Part shown: one piece after another, positions 36,126 to 47,765 of the stretch
How positions within the stretch are numbered: the first letter of the stretch is position 1
How the letters are laid out: the number at the start of each line of letters is the position of its first letter
From: Cycas panzhihuaensis
Taxonomy: Eukaryota; Cycadophyta
Length of the DNA: 64,000 nt
Assembly: GCA_023213395.1 (NCBI GenBank)
Contig: CM041465.1
Span: 4,278,001-4,342,000, forward strand
Direction of reading: 5' to 3'
Program-made: the position numbers and the translations under genes
The notes under the pieces: generated by a model
The model's database searches: none
Seen by the model: only the letters and a program-made list of their open reading frames with translations
Told to the model about the DNA's origin: nothing

Positions 36126-36905
36126 TTGCTTGACTGCCTGAGGGCTTTTGGCTTTGGGGAGACTTGGCGATCATGGATAAAACTCTGCATCGGGAACCTG
36201 CAGTTCTCTGTTATCATCAATGGCTCATCTTCAAGCCTCTTTCCAGGTTTCAGGGGGTTGAGGCAGGGGGACCCTCTCTCTCCTTTTTTGTTTATTACGA
36301 TGGCTGAGTTGTTGGGCAGATCCTTGGAGGCTATGAGGGGACAAGGGGTCATAGATGGCATTAAACCGACTTCGGGGATGGACAATGTGGCCCATCATCA
36401 ATTCATGGATGACAATATCTTCCTAGGGAAGGCATCTATAAGAGAGGCTACCAATTTTAAAGAGATTTTGGGCCATTTCGAGAAGGCCACGAATCAGAAG
36501 ATAAACCTGAATAAGAGTAATGTTTTCTTTATAAACACCCCAGGACATATTCAAGGAAAAATCAGCAGAATTCTAGAGATGAGTATTAAAAAGCTCCCCG
36601 CAACTTATCTTGGGCTGCCACTCTTTGTTGGGAAGATGTCCAAGGATATGTGGAATCCCCTCATAGATAGGTTGCAAAGGAAGTTGGCTGGCTGGAAAGA
36701 GGCCCTCTTAAGTCAAGCTGGAAAGCTCCAGCTTGTTGCCTCCACGCTGCAAAGCATCCCAATCTTCTCGATGTCCATTTTTAGGGTCCCGACGGGTGTC
36801 TCAGACACCATAGAATCTATTGAGAAGAGATTCCTTTGGTCGGGGGTGGAGAACAAAGACAGGATACACTTGGTCGGTGATAAAGTCTCAGATGCCAAAA
36901 TGGGC
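36126..36905 (+). pseudogene. LINE ORF2: reverse transcriptase, C-terminal two thirds
   Basis: Frame 36126-36941. It starts LDCLRAFGFGETWRSWI (truncated; the initiating ATG is internal to RT). Motifs: GLRQGDPLSPFLF (about 36258), the catalytic block HQFMDDNIFLG (about 36398-36430, where FADD or FVDD is usual), INLNKSNVFF, LPATYLGLPLFVG (thumb) and AGWKEALLSQAGKLQL. The frame is lost near 36895-36905, where the sequence should pass into the next frame at GGLNLRRL. RT would nick-prime and copy the LINE RNA into the target. It is non-functional because the endonuclease and N-terminal RT are absent. Confidence 0.9.
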
Positions 36906-38523
36906 CGGAGGCCTAAATCTGAGAAGACTTTCTCTCTTTAACGTAGCATTAGGGGCAAAGATGGGCTGGCATCTACTAAAAGGTAGAGAAAGGCTTTGGG
37001 AAAAGATCCTAACTAGAAAATATGTGCAAGGAGGTTCTCTCATAGGTAATGATGTTTCTCAAGTTGGATCAACTATCTGGAGGAGTATCCTTAAAGCTTG
37101 GAAAGCTATAAGGAATGGTCTGAAATGGAGACTAAGTGATGGGAACTCCATAAGATTCTGGGAGGATGCATGGTGTTATGACAAAGCGCTCAAGGATTAC
37201 CCTGACCTGGCACCTGTTATGGATCCCTGTGTCAGGTTTTTCGATAGATATGTTAAGGATTATTGGACCGGAAGTGGTAAAAATAGGATTTGGAAGACCC
37301 TAGTGGAAATCCAAGGAGAAAGTCAAGTTCAACAAGAAGGCCTTAACAAGATCAACAGGATTCTTGGCAAGTGTTACATCCCCAGAGCTCCTTCATTGGA
37401 CTCAGTTGTGTGGCCCCTGAGCTTATCCGGTGACTATACTGCTAAACAAGGATACCACTATCTATGTCAAACAAGAGGGGACCAGAGTAACCCTATCCTC
37501 GAAGGGGTCTGGAAGCTCCCTATCATTCCCAAGATCGCAGTATTCTGGTGGACCTGCCTAAGAAACAAAATTCTTATAGTTGACAATCTGAAAAGAAGAG
37601 GCTTTATGATGGCTAATAGATGCACCTTATGTTACTCAGAAGAGGAATCCTTGGACCACATCTTCCTGGAGTGCTCTTACACAAGGGAGGTGTGGAGGAC
37701 ATTGTTGGGAAAGCTAGAGGTAAGCTGGACATTTTCAGAAAAGACTGTTGACCTTTGGCTAGCTTGGATAAGCCCATTTAGGAGTAGAACATTGAGCTGT
37801 ATCTGTAAGAGTGCACTCCCGATTCTAGCCTGGAACATATGGAAAGAGAGGAATCATAGAATTTTTCAAGCGACTCAGATAGATCAGATTACTATTTTCA
37901 ACAGAATTTGTACGGACATAAGGGAGACTGTTAGAAATATCAAAGAAAAGCGTATGACCTTGACAGAGAATAGGATTTTGAGAAAATGGGGTATAGAACC
38001 TACTTTTGAGGTTGTACAGCCCAAATGCAACAGGTGGCTACCTCCCAAGGAACCCTGGATCAAAATAAACTTCGATGGGGCAGCGAAAGGGAATCCCGAG
38101 GACGCTGGGGGAGGAGGTATCTGTAGGGACCACACTGGGACCCCGATTTGGGCCTTTGCAGAATTCTATGATTGCCAGACAAATCATTATGCTGAGATGT
38201 ATGCTATGCTTAAAGCTATTGATCTTGCTATGGAAGGAAATTTTCAGAGATTGGTAATTGAGGGGGACTCTGAGGTTGTGGTAAAAACACTAAAAGAAGA
38301 GGCTCTCCCAGATTGGAGATACCAACCCTTATTCAACGATGCCAAGGAAATCATTAAGGGGCTGGCAGAAGTCCGTATAAGGCATACTCTGAGAGAAGGA
38401 AATAAGCCAGCTGACTTTCTGGCAAACTGGGGAGTGAGACACAGGACTGGCCAAGTATGGATGACTGATTTTCCTAGGGACCTCATGGTTCTGATAGAGA
38501 AGGATATGACCTGCATCAGCTAG
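36890..38523 (+). pseudogene. LINE ORF2: zf-RVT finger and RNase H
   Basis: The frame continues about 540 codons to a stop at 38521. The zf-RVT region is at about 37500-37700: PKIAVFWWTCLRNKILIVDN then CTLCYSEEESLDHIFLEC, with a CCHC arrangement. RNase H spans about 38050-38440: INFDGAAKGNP (first Asp), YAEMYAML (Glu), EGDSEVVVK (second Asp) and NKPADFLANWG (last Asp). All four catalytic acidic residues are kept. An acquired RNase H after zf-RVT is typical of a subset of plant L1 LINEs. It is open over its full length and broken only from RT by the frameshift. Confidence 0.92.
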
Positions 38524-39603
38524 TCGTGGGGCTTGTCCCGGCATCTAGCTCTCTGGCTTAGACTGTGGGGCTATCACGGTCATATATTATCTAGATGCAC
38601 TATACTTCTTGATGTAATAGGTTGTGGGATCCTCTTTCAAACCCACTAAAATTCATTTTATCTAATCAAAAAAAAAAAAGGAAACTATAGTAAAAAAATC
38701 TTACCAAAGATATAAAGTTTTAAGTAGAAAGCTGTAATAAATTAAGTACCTCAAGAAGTAATAATAAGTCAAATTTGATAGAAATCAATCAATGAACAAA
38801 GCTCCAAATCTCTTCAATTAATTTTAGTTCTCTCTTCTCTAAGATAGATCTCAAAATTTTCAAGAAAAATCCTTTAATTACTTAAGAATCACTCCAAAAA
38901 AAATCTTAGTATCAAACTTATAACATACCAATGAAATCACCACCCTAATGTTCTTGAAGGTTCTAGGTACAAATGGAGTTAATTTCCACCAAATCTAGGT
39001 GGTGACATGTAAAACTAGTGCATTAATTAAAAAATTTACATTCATAATAGTAAAAAAAGTGACCCATTATATTTTATTAACAACAAAAAATATGAATTTG
39101 TTAATAAAATATGATCGATCACATTTTTAGCAGGACCAAAATGGCAATAAGTCGGGAAGTAAAAATTAGCCATTAAAAAGTCAAAATTAAAATTTTATTA
39201 AAAATTTTAAATAAAAATAACATAACCAATGTAAAAGAGTAGCCCAAAAAGGGTGAAAGCTATAAGAACAATCCCAAAACTCATAAAAATAAAGATGATT
39301 TAAAAATAAAATCAAAAGAAAAGAACAAAATAAGAAAATATTTTAAAGAAAAAAAATGAGTCAGAATGATCATGAAGGTGAGATTTTATCGCTATAGTTT
39401 TCACTCATCGGTAAGTGAAGAAAAATAATAGTACAATCATCATCATTCAACATAAACCATCCACCAAAATTAATATCACATATCATAAAAACATAGCCTA
39501 AACAACATAGAACAAGACTCAAATAATCATGTCAAATATAATCAAGCAAAAATATTTGTTAAAGAGCATGAAGGTTAGTTGAGGGCCAAGTTTTAGTGAA
39601 ACA

Positions 39604-40900
39604 TTTTCCCCCTTAGAACCTAAAGCTTCTACCTTAAAAGAGGAGTGGGATAGTGAAATGTAATAGCGATCACGATGAAGGATTTTCTCAAATAGATAAA
39701 AGATTTAAATGAGATATATGAATGATGGAAAACTAGTCTATAAAAGGCACTAAAATTAAATTAAACAAACCTTAATGTAAGTAGATTAACAAGCTAAATA
39801 TCACTATCAAAATGCCTACTAAATAGATAGGACTTACGCTCACTCAATTAAAAACAACACTAGATGCCCACAAAACTAGATGAGGCTTAAAATCTAGATG
39901 GTCATAGTTTATCTCTCATTAACCAAACTTCAAAGAAAAACCTTTTCTGTTAGAGCCAAAAGGATGAACTTTCATAGTTTTTGGGCTAATTAATAAGTGA
40001 CTTTTTAGAGCCTTAGGCTACCATAGATTCAACTCATTAGTAGGTGCCCTTTTGGAGCCTTCCATCATAGTTTTAGTTCATTAATAGGAGAGAGAATTCA
40101 AAGCTTTATACTATCATAATTTAGACTCTTTAATAGGTAAAAAGACTCAAAGCTTTTTTAGGGCCAAAATAAGGATTAAAATAAATATCAAAATAAGTAA
40201 GTGACAACATATTCAGGCCTTCAAAATGATTATTAATAATTGAGTGAATTAAGGTCAATAATAATCTATATTAATGAAAGATATATCATTCTCTAATTTC
40301 AAAAGATTTTATCTAAGGACAATTACTGAAAGAGGATAATATTAACCTGGATAAATAAAATGGATGAAAGATACAATTTTATCCAAAATGTAAGGAAAAG
40401 TGTCCTTCCCTTTTTATAAGAAAATATAATATTCTTCTTTTCATTTTTATGTAAGGGATTTGGAAAATCAATGATTGAGAGGACTCTTACCTCTTAATTT
40501 AGGAGATAGTTTGGAGCTATCTTAATGAGGGACTAGCTCCAAGAGGTGGAGATAGAAATGATGCAGTAGGGAGCTAGATATCTAGTAAGTCTTCTTTAAA
40601 AATTCTTTTCAAAATTGAATTTTTTAAAATAAAAATGTGATAATATAGAGTAAAAAATATAGAAATAGTGCTAAAAACATGATTAAATTGTCAAAAATAT
40701 GATTTGGTAATTTAGCACAAGAATTGTAAGATCATATTTTTGATAAATGAATCACATCTTTTACTATTTTATTGCATTTTTTAGTGGACAATTACATTTT
40801 TTATTATTTTATCATGTTTTTAAGTGGACAATTATATTTTTTACTATTTCATCATATTTTTTACTTTGAAAGAGAAAATTGAAAAATAAAAGTTTTTAAA
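39604..40900 (-). other. Tat element 3' untranslated region with recurring ~25-bp motif
   Basis: Between the polypurine tract and the accessory region. The word catagttt..(a/c)tcattaata(g)g recurs at 39903, 39973, 40021, 40066 and 40114, each followed by purines and often preceded by agcc. It is related to a motif in the LTR near 39391. 40200-40900 is AT-rich with no gene seen. Confidence 0.55.
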
Positions 40901-42760
40901 AATCCAAAATTAGTGTCTAACATGATTGCTTTTGATGTGATGTAGCCTCTAGAGAAGGTAGATACCAAGGATAATGAGGGATTAGTAATTAGGGAGCTGA
41001 TTAGTTAGTTAACTAAGGAGGATTAGGCCCTATTGAGAGCATGTGGTCTATCCTAGGTAAGTGGCTCAACCCAATTAGTGATGGAGTATGAGATCCTTCA
41101 TAATTTTATCAACTATTAGATCCTATGGAGGAATGCATTCAAAGTATAGGCCATAAGAGATATACAAATAAATCTTAAGAATATTAGGAGGATATTATAT
41201 ATCAACTGGTATGGGGAAAGGATTAGACTAACTAGGGTGATCAATGATGAGTCACAAGAGGTGTGTAGCCAGTATCTAACTAGCTTTATTAATCAATTTA
41301 TTCCTCATGGAATATCCATTAAGGTAATGAGGATGGTAGAAGGGATTCTAGTCATATGGAAGATTATCACCCTCATTATCATTTTTAGGATTGCTAGGAT
41401 CTAGAACTTCATGGGGGTTCCAACGTAGTGGGTGGGAATAATTAGAAGATGTGAGTAGGGTATTAGGATAAACTGGGGTTAATACATAGTAGATAGTATG
41501 CGCCTTTAGTTATCCTAGTTTAGGAGGCTAGGTAGGGGAGGCTTTTCCTATAATTCTATTTTGATGGGTTGGTTGTATGACCATATACCATTGATGAGGC
41601 TAGGTGGACCCCTAGGAGAGTTGACCATCATGGATCCAGGCTTAGATTTATAATAGAATAACTATAGTGGCAAGGAGTACACATAATCCTCTACTAAATT
41701 AGATGACCAAGAGGCAGCTAGTAGATGATCCATATGAGGGGCTACCTATATGGAGTTATGATAATGTGGACATGGTGGAGAGAATAGTAGTAGGAGAGGC
41801 TCATATTATTAGTAGAAGGAAAGGAAGAAGGAGAGGGAGAGGAGGTAGAGTAGGAGGTGGAGATAGGGGATAACATTAAGCTAGTTGAGATGGGAGAGGA
41901 GAGGCATCAACTAATGGAGAAAGGAGGGGAGGTAGAGATGTGCTTCAAGCGATGGATGGAGCATAAGGTGGAGATAGAGGTGGCTCTATACATAGAATGG
42001 AGCTAGGTTTAATAGATGGGTAGGTGAGAGGAGGTGATGGAAACAGAGAAGAAGAGGGGGAGCCACCTAAATATGCTCCTCAAAAGCCTCAGGGAGAGGC
42101 AGTCATACAGATAGGAGAGGAGATGGTAATGGAGTTAGTGGAAGGAGGATAGCCAATAAGTATGCTAATTAGTTTGTATTTTTTTTAATATATTATATTA
42201 TTTATTATACATTATCTACCCATTATATAGAAGATTGATCATAATTGATGTGTTTTTCATGGATAGGTAAGGAGATCCTAACTCTTTTAAAGGTTAAGAG
42301 GATTCTTAACTTGATTTTTCCCTATACATCTACATTGAAGAAACCTCTAACATGGAACATCATTAATCATAAACTATTAAGGCATTAGATTAAGTATTTT
42401 AGCCCTATACTACAGGCTCAATGCATGATTTAGGACATGAGGATGGAGCTGAGACTTTGGGAGTTAGAGCTTAAAGTAGTAGAGGATAAGTGATATCATC
42501 TATATAGGATGACATTAGTATAGGCTAGGGGATGAGTTACCCCATCCAAGAGCACCATAGTTCAGTAGGAGAGACATCTTCTACCACACAAAGAGTTGAC
42601 ATATGGATAGACTCTAGATAGAGGAGAGAGAGTGAATCTAGGAGTATAGGGAAGCTCTTACTAGAGTTCATAGAGGTAAGCATATTTTTATATAGGAGGA
42701 GGAGATAGGAGGGAGATATGAGGCATTTCATGAGCCTTAGATGTTGTATTATGAGTCATA
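40900..42760 (+). pseudogene. Antisense accessory coding region of the Tat element (unidentified)
   Basis: On the plus strand, opposite to gag and pol, this ~1.9-kb region has long coding-like stretches and fewer A/T runs than its surroundings. At about 41165-41350 it reads INLKNIRRILYINWYGERIR then SQYLTSFINQFIPHGISIKV. At 41530-41640 there is LGRGGFSYNSILMGWLYDHI followed by PLMRLGGPLGEL. At 41815-41875 a basic Gly/Arg tract reads RRKGRRRGRGGRVGGGDRG. A last piece at 42260-42450 reads LIFPYTSTLKKPLTW. Several stops. Position, between pol and the 3' LTR and antisense, matches the extra antisense ORFs known from Tat-lineage elements. A plant-mobile-domain relationship is conceivable, but I cannot show it. 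Confidence 0.45.
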
Positions 42761-43865
42761 TAGTGATAGATATACTATACTTGTTTCATGTTCTATATGT
42801 ATATTAATTATTTTCTTCATAACTTGTGCAATAAATATGATGGATGATTGACTCTAAACTTTTTCTCCACATTTCCCTCTTTCATATATTATGAATGATA
42901 CATATCTATCAGTATGAGAGTCCATGAAAACATATAGTATTTTTTTCCTTTTTTGTATTTTTTTGTCTTTTGTCATTTTATAATTTTTTTTTAGATTTTT
43001 TGATTAATATGTACATGATAGTTTATACTCATTTCAGAGTATAAAGGGGTCTTAAAGGAGAAAAATCATTAGGAATGATGAAGGAAATAAAATAAATAAA
43101 AAGATAAAAGGGAGTATATGGAAAAGATTAATAGTTCTATTCTCATAAACATAAAACCATTTGAAAGAAAATAATAATAGGTTTATAAAAATAGAAGACA
43201 GAATAATATAAGTCCCTCTAAAAAGAAAAAACTTAGATAATTCACATCATACTCTAGATAGATTATATGAACATAGACCAAAATCCATATTTATATAATA
43301 TATCTTAATAAAAACATATTATTTATAGAATTAAAAACTAATTCCACTCAATAAACAACTAGTTCCTTGAGTATACAGATTCCTCGTTAGTTGCTCCTAG
43401 GAATAAGAAGCTTTAGGGACATGCCCCCTACCAAGATCCTCCTTGGCCCATGATTCTCACGTGGCTCTATCTTTCCTAACACTTCATTTCCCTTTAAAAC
43501 TATCATCTTATCTTACACATTATTCAAACTTTTATCCTCAAAACTCATAGTTTATACTATTTATGGAGTGGTAATTTATACCTATTCCAGAGTGGTAATT
43601 TATGCTCATTTTAGAGTGGGGTACCCCTAGTAAAAGATTAGAGTTAGCTGAAATAATCATCTAAGATAAAAGCAACTAGAGCATCAACTTCAATATTAAA
43701 AAATTGAGAAACAAAATAAATAGTAACTGAAGAGAATAGAGACATCAATGATGAAATCTAATGGTGAAGGGAAAGGAGCCATGGAGAATGAATTTGATAT
43801 ATCCCTACTAACTTGTAAACCACAATCTAAGAGTTAGAATAAATGATAATAGGTCCATGTGAAGA

Positions 43866-44048
43866 TCAACAAATATTAGATAATGTTCCCATAATAATAG
43901 AATATTTAGCTTCATTATTAGTTGCTCTAAATAGAAATAGACCAGCAAATAAGAAGGGATTTCCTAATTGGTTATAAATCACCCAAGCAATAGTAGATAG
44001 TCCTAGGTTACCTTTACTACTTCCATTAATGAAAATACTTAATACCAT
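43866..44048 (-). pseudogene. RNase H-like fragment of the Tat element
   Basis: Minus-strand 60-codon frame IFINGSSKGNLG...WVIYNQLGN...ATNNEAKYSIIMGTL. The pattern DG(S/A)SKGNPG...TNNEAEY..L..GL is that of RNase H domains as used by Tat elements (the additional RNase H) and by LINEs; here the first Asp is Asn. Its orientation agrees with the PBS and polypurine tract. It places the 3' part of pol here. Integrase is not recognisable between this and 42760. Confidence 0.6.
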
Positions 44049-44049
44049 G

Positions 44050-46590
44050 GGAAGATAAGACTAGTATTTAGAGATAGTGTGATTGATGAAGGAAGATATA
44101 AGAATCAATTAATAAGGAGATGGTATTAAATAAGAAAAAGTTAGTTTTGACTATAAGGAAGAAAAGGAAAAATCATAATTGGGATAAGATAATCAACTAA
44201 AATAAAAAATATCAAGTAAGATTTGATCATAGTTGAGGACATGATGAACCTAAATAGCTAGACCTAAACATCCTAAATGACTTATCTAAATGAACCCAAC
44301 CTATTACATATATAGGTGGGGATGAAGCCATCATGCAACTTGCCCTAGATTATAATAGGATGATAATAATACTTTTCTATTTTTTTATTGATTATTTTTT
44401 TGCTTTTTACTTCTTTTTCTTTTTCGCTTTTTTTTTCCCATTTTCTTAAATTTTACTTCTCTTTATTTTTTTTAATACATTTAGAAGAAAAAGTTTATAA
44501 CCATCCAATTATAAAGTACTTTTCCTCAATGTAGTAAGGATTTATCCTTTCTAATGAAACCAAGATAGAATAATAAGACCAAACTCCATAAATATTAAAC
44601 CATAGGAGAAAGAGAAGATTTAAATCATAGTGTCTCCAAACATAATGTGAAGGCAACAGAATAAGTATACACCTCAAAAGTGTAAATAGAGAAAATTGAG
44701 AATAACAAAAAGAAAGAAAATTAGGTGATAGATGACCAAGAAGGAATCCCCAAAGTAAAAGACTAGTAAATAAGGGTATAACTTGGGTAACTAATAAAGT
44801 AATTGAAGCTAACAAATAAATCTCTTCTCAAAGATGTGGATAAAACTAAGGGCCTAAGTTCTCTCTTGAGTACAGGGCTCAAGAAATAAAATATTGGTTA
44901 CCTTAAAGAAAGAGCACTCACAATTAATATGTATTCTAGAAGGAGCAGTAAGCTTATATGATTATGAAGAGGATCACTTCATGAAAGAGAGGTAATTTGA
45001 AAGAAAATGAAGAATGACTAAGAAAGAGAATTCCCATAGTTTTAGCTCATTAGGCAAGAGAAGAGTTTGGAGCCATAGTTTATCCTTATTACAGAGACTA
45101 AAGTCTACCATAATTTATACTCTTTAGCAAATAATTTTCTTAAAGTTATAGTTTATACTCATTACAGAGTCAAGTATTGGTTGGAATTATGATGGGGCAA
45201 AGGTCATCTAGAGGAATAAGAACTCTATCTCAATCAAAAAAATCTTCAACAAAGTAAGGCAGATCAAAGCTTATTGTATGAGTAGGAAATTGGTTATTAA
45301 CGTATAAAGGAAAAAGTAATCAAAGTGGGTGCTTCAGAATGGTAGAGGGGGGCACAACATAATACAATGGATTAATGTTATCACCATCCTAAGTAAAACC
45401 AAAAGGTAATTACTTGAAGGAACCCTTGGACTAACTATTCTCCTCAGGGATAGAGTCTAATAAAGGTCTTAGTCTACTAGTTATCCTTGAACTAATAAAA
45501 GAAGACCTTCCCAATGACATCAATTCCCTTCTTGAAAGGGAAAAGGAATTGACTAATTAAGGATGAATCCCTTAAGGCTAAAAAGGATGTCAAGCTTTAT
45601 AGAAAAATGGGAGATGACCTAATTCAAAACAGTTCTAATCTCATAAGCATATTATAGAAAATGTTTATGAGTTAGGGATGGGCTATATAGAATGAACTCA
45701 TGACAATGATTGGAGTGAATTGAAGGAATATCTAATAAACATTTTGGTGAGCATATAATAGAAGGTAAGACAAACACTTGTGAAATCATATCCAATGCTT
45801 ATTGTAGAATAAGTGAAATAAACATGAATATAATACATGTGTCAACTTTAACCAAGATAAGGAAAATATCATGTAAATTAAGTCTAATCCCTAAGGACAC
45901 ATATAGGGTATATCAATTAATAATAGAAATAAACACATTAATCTCATCATCTTGGGGTTGAAATTCTTCCTTAAATAACTTAGGTATAGTACTTCCTAAA
46001 AGATAACTCTCCCAATTTAATAAGTTAAGGTCATTAAAGTATAACCCTTGAGGTATTTGAAAGTTGGAATTAGTGGAACACTCAATAAGGAGTTTAGGAA
46101 TCTTATTAAGGTAAGTGTCAAGATCATGATCATAAGAAAGCTCAATGAGCTAGCTCAAAGAAAGATAAAAAGTCTCAATAGCTAACTCTTCATTAAGGAT
46201 GGAAGATAAATAAATAAGAAGTCTTAAGACCTCACCACTATCAAAGGAATGAGATCCCTCATCCTCACGATGAGAGTCTATTTTAGGGAAAGAGTAGTCT
46301 AGAAAGGACTCACCACTTGACTTATAGAGAGATATAAAAGAATATATGGTGTCATCAATAGGGAAATTACAAATAGAACTGGTTATAATTGATGGCCCTT
46401 CATCCTAGTGCAATGTAAAGGGAGTGGTGGAAGACATTAATTGGGCAACTACCTCTATAAGACACAAATTGGATTTGCATTCCTTTAATAGAACTAGGCT
46501 TGAGTATATGATTATACTAATCATTTCATAACTAGTGTTAAGAGGCTCTACCTGGTAAGAAACTAGTGAAGGCAAAATTATATGTTGATG
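44050..46590 (-). other. Decayed Tat pol region
   Basis: Expected location of protease, RT and RNase H on the minus strand. The translation has long stretches with few stops (for example EGSHSFDSGEVLRLLIYL near 46255, FQIPQGLYFNDLNLLNWESY near 46050), but I recognise no RT motif, so RT may be deleted or too decayed. Copies of the ~25-bp motif occur at 45033, 45072, 45107 and 45145. The 106-codon frame 44495-44815 is hydrophobic by base composition and is not called a gene. Confidence 0.35.
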
Positions 46591-46595
46591 GGGTC

Positions 46596-47213
46596 TGTTA
46601 GATAATATAATAACAATGGTTTAGAGGCTAAAATTTTGGTAGGTTGGCAGTGCAGTTTCCCCCCCCAAACCTTCCTCGGGGGGTTCTAAGGGGGGTAGGA
46701 ACCCCCCTTGGCTAGGGGGATGCGAGAGCCCCTTGACCAAAAAATCTGGCATTGAAAAGTATATTAAATTGTAAAGAGAATTAGGGTCATTCGCTCAAAA
46801 TACCCTAGATTCTATGGTCGAGATTTGTGCCTTGTATGACTCTCTCATATAGCCTGATTTAGGGCATTTTTCATTACGTTGATGGTGTTTGATGTATTAT
46901 ATGTATTGTGAGGAGTTGGGCAGATAGTTGTTGTTGCTGTGAGCACTCTGTTACAAATTGTGTACATTTCTCTATTCTTGATGATAAAGGTCAATACCTT
47001 TCCTATGTGGATGTTTCCCTAGCATACTATTAGGGTCTTGCCACATTATATCACGTGTATATGTGATGCTTGGCTTTCTTATTCATTTTATTATATTATC
47101 TCTGGTTGAAGAACTTGCATGTTAAATTTTAATTTCGATTCCTATAACTAGTTGCAAAAATAGTTTAAATCTTGGTAGCGGTTTCAGGTTATTAGGACCT
47201 TGTCTTCTTAATA
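46596..47213 (+). mobile_element. Solo LTR, G/C-rich hairpin family (copy 2)
   Basis: 618 bp from tgttagataatata to cttcttaata, flanked by gggtc (46591-46595) and ggttc (47214-47218), a 5-bp TSD with one change. Related along its length to 30908-31550. The G/C-run cluster at 46650-46735 contains ggggggttc...gaacccccc, a perfect 9-bp inverted repeat with a 12-base loop. No PBS, coding or second LTR, so a solo LTR. It interrupts the gag region of the Tat element. Confidence 0.78.
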
Positions 47214-47500
47214 GGTTCATTGGATAATAGATTAATAGATTTGATTAAGCTAGTCTTCAAAAATTTAAGGATTATACAATGCATCAAGATCTAAGTAATA
47301 TTTCTCAAAATCTCTTATAGATTCATTATCCATTAGTATAATCATAAAAAAGGCCTTTTCTTCCACTGAAAAAGGACAAGTGATGTCAAATTCACTTATA
47401 AATACTTCCATCAATTATTGAAATAAGAAAATTAAATTATGAGGTAATTGATGGAACCACATGAGTGCACTACCTTACAATATTCTTGAGAAAAGTCTCA
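47214..47500 (-). pseudogene. Tat gag capsid fragment
   Basis: Minus-strand translation around 47440-47250 reads LMEVFISEFD, then FSVEEKAFFMIILMDNESI and RDFEKYYLDL. This fits the Retrotrans_gag signature L...F...F........L.....ESLRDF...F. It sits about 250-500 bp inside the PBS of the Tat element, where gag is expected, and is cut by the solo LTR. Moderately sure. Confidence 0.5.
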
Positions 47501-47745
47501 TCAATAAAAGGTTATTTCTCAATGTGCCTTGAAGGATCTTATCTTAATATCCCCCTAAATATACGTAATATAAGAATGCACAAGGGAAGGCTATAAAGGA
47601 AAACCTCATGTAGAAAAAGACTCTTTTTATAGATAAGATTATTTATAAGTGATGTACCTGTATGAGAAGAGGATGGTCTCAATGACCTTGTAAGTTGAGA
47701 ATGGGGTGTAATCTCCATTTCTTAAAATAAAAAACAAAAGGTAAT

Positions 47746-47765
47746 TCCCTAGTATAGTTGCTAAA
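47746..47765 (-). promoter_or_regulatory. Tat element primer-binding site
   Basis: Minus strand TTTAGCAACTATACTAGGGA, nine bases inside the right LTR. It resembles the TTTGGCGACTC...GGGGA sites of Ogre/Tat elements with only A-for-G/C changes. Confidence 0.6.

Larger units (their letters stand above)
36124..38675 (+). mobile_element. 5'-truncated LINE with nearly intact ORF2 C-terminal part
   Basis: Inserted in the left Tat LTR, flanked by a perfect 16-bp TSD (aaaaggaaactatagt, 36108-36123 and 38676-38691) and ending in a poly(A) run at 38667-38679. The other LTR copy shows the empty site near 49144. The element starts inside RT. It carries the same 3' end type (tttatctaatc before the A run) and the same ORF2 family as the LINE at 32.2-34.5 kb. 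Only one frameshift is apparent over ~2.4 kb of coding sequence, so it is the best preserved coding unit here. Confidence 0.93.
34739..39603 (-). repeat. Tat element left (3') LTR, split by a LINE
   Basis: Pieces 34739-36123 and 38692-39603 match 47775-49510 and 55520-56048 of the other LTR (for example ggcctagactaagtatcccc at 34750, aaggagtctct at 34860, gaggaagaaaa.tgagaagaa.. at 35816). By eye they are nearly 90% identical. The LTR ends at 39603, and a polypurine tract of the minus strand follows. Confidence 0.85.

Noticed and set aside
37884-38544. Minus-strand frames of 71-90 codons
   Set aside because: Antisense shadows of the LINE RNase H region at 36890-38523.
44495-44815. 106-codon hydrophobic minus-strand frame
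   Set aside because: Looks like a membrane protein only because T-rich codons give Leu, Phe and Ser. It sits in the decayed pol of the Tat element and may be a frame-shifted piece of it.
39903-45170. Recurrent ~25-bp motif as a CRISPR-like array
   Set aside because: Spacing is irregular, the repeats are degenerate, and the setting is a plant retrotransposon.
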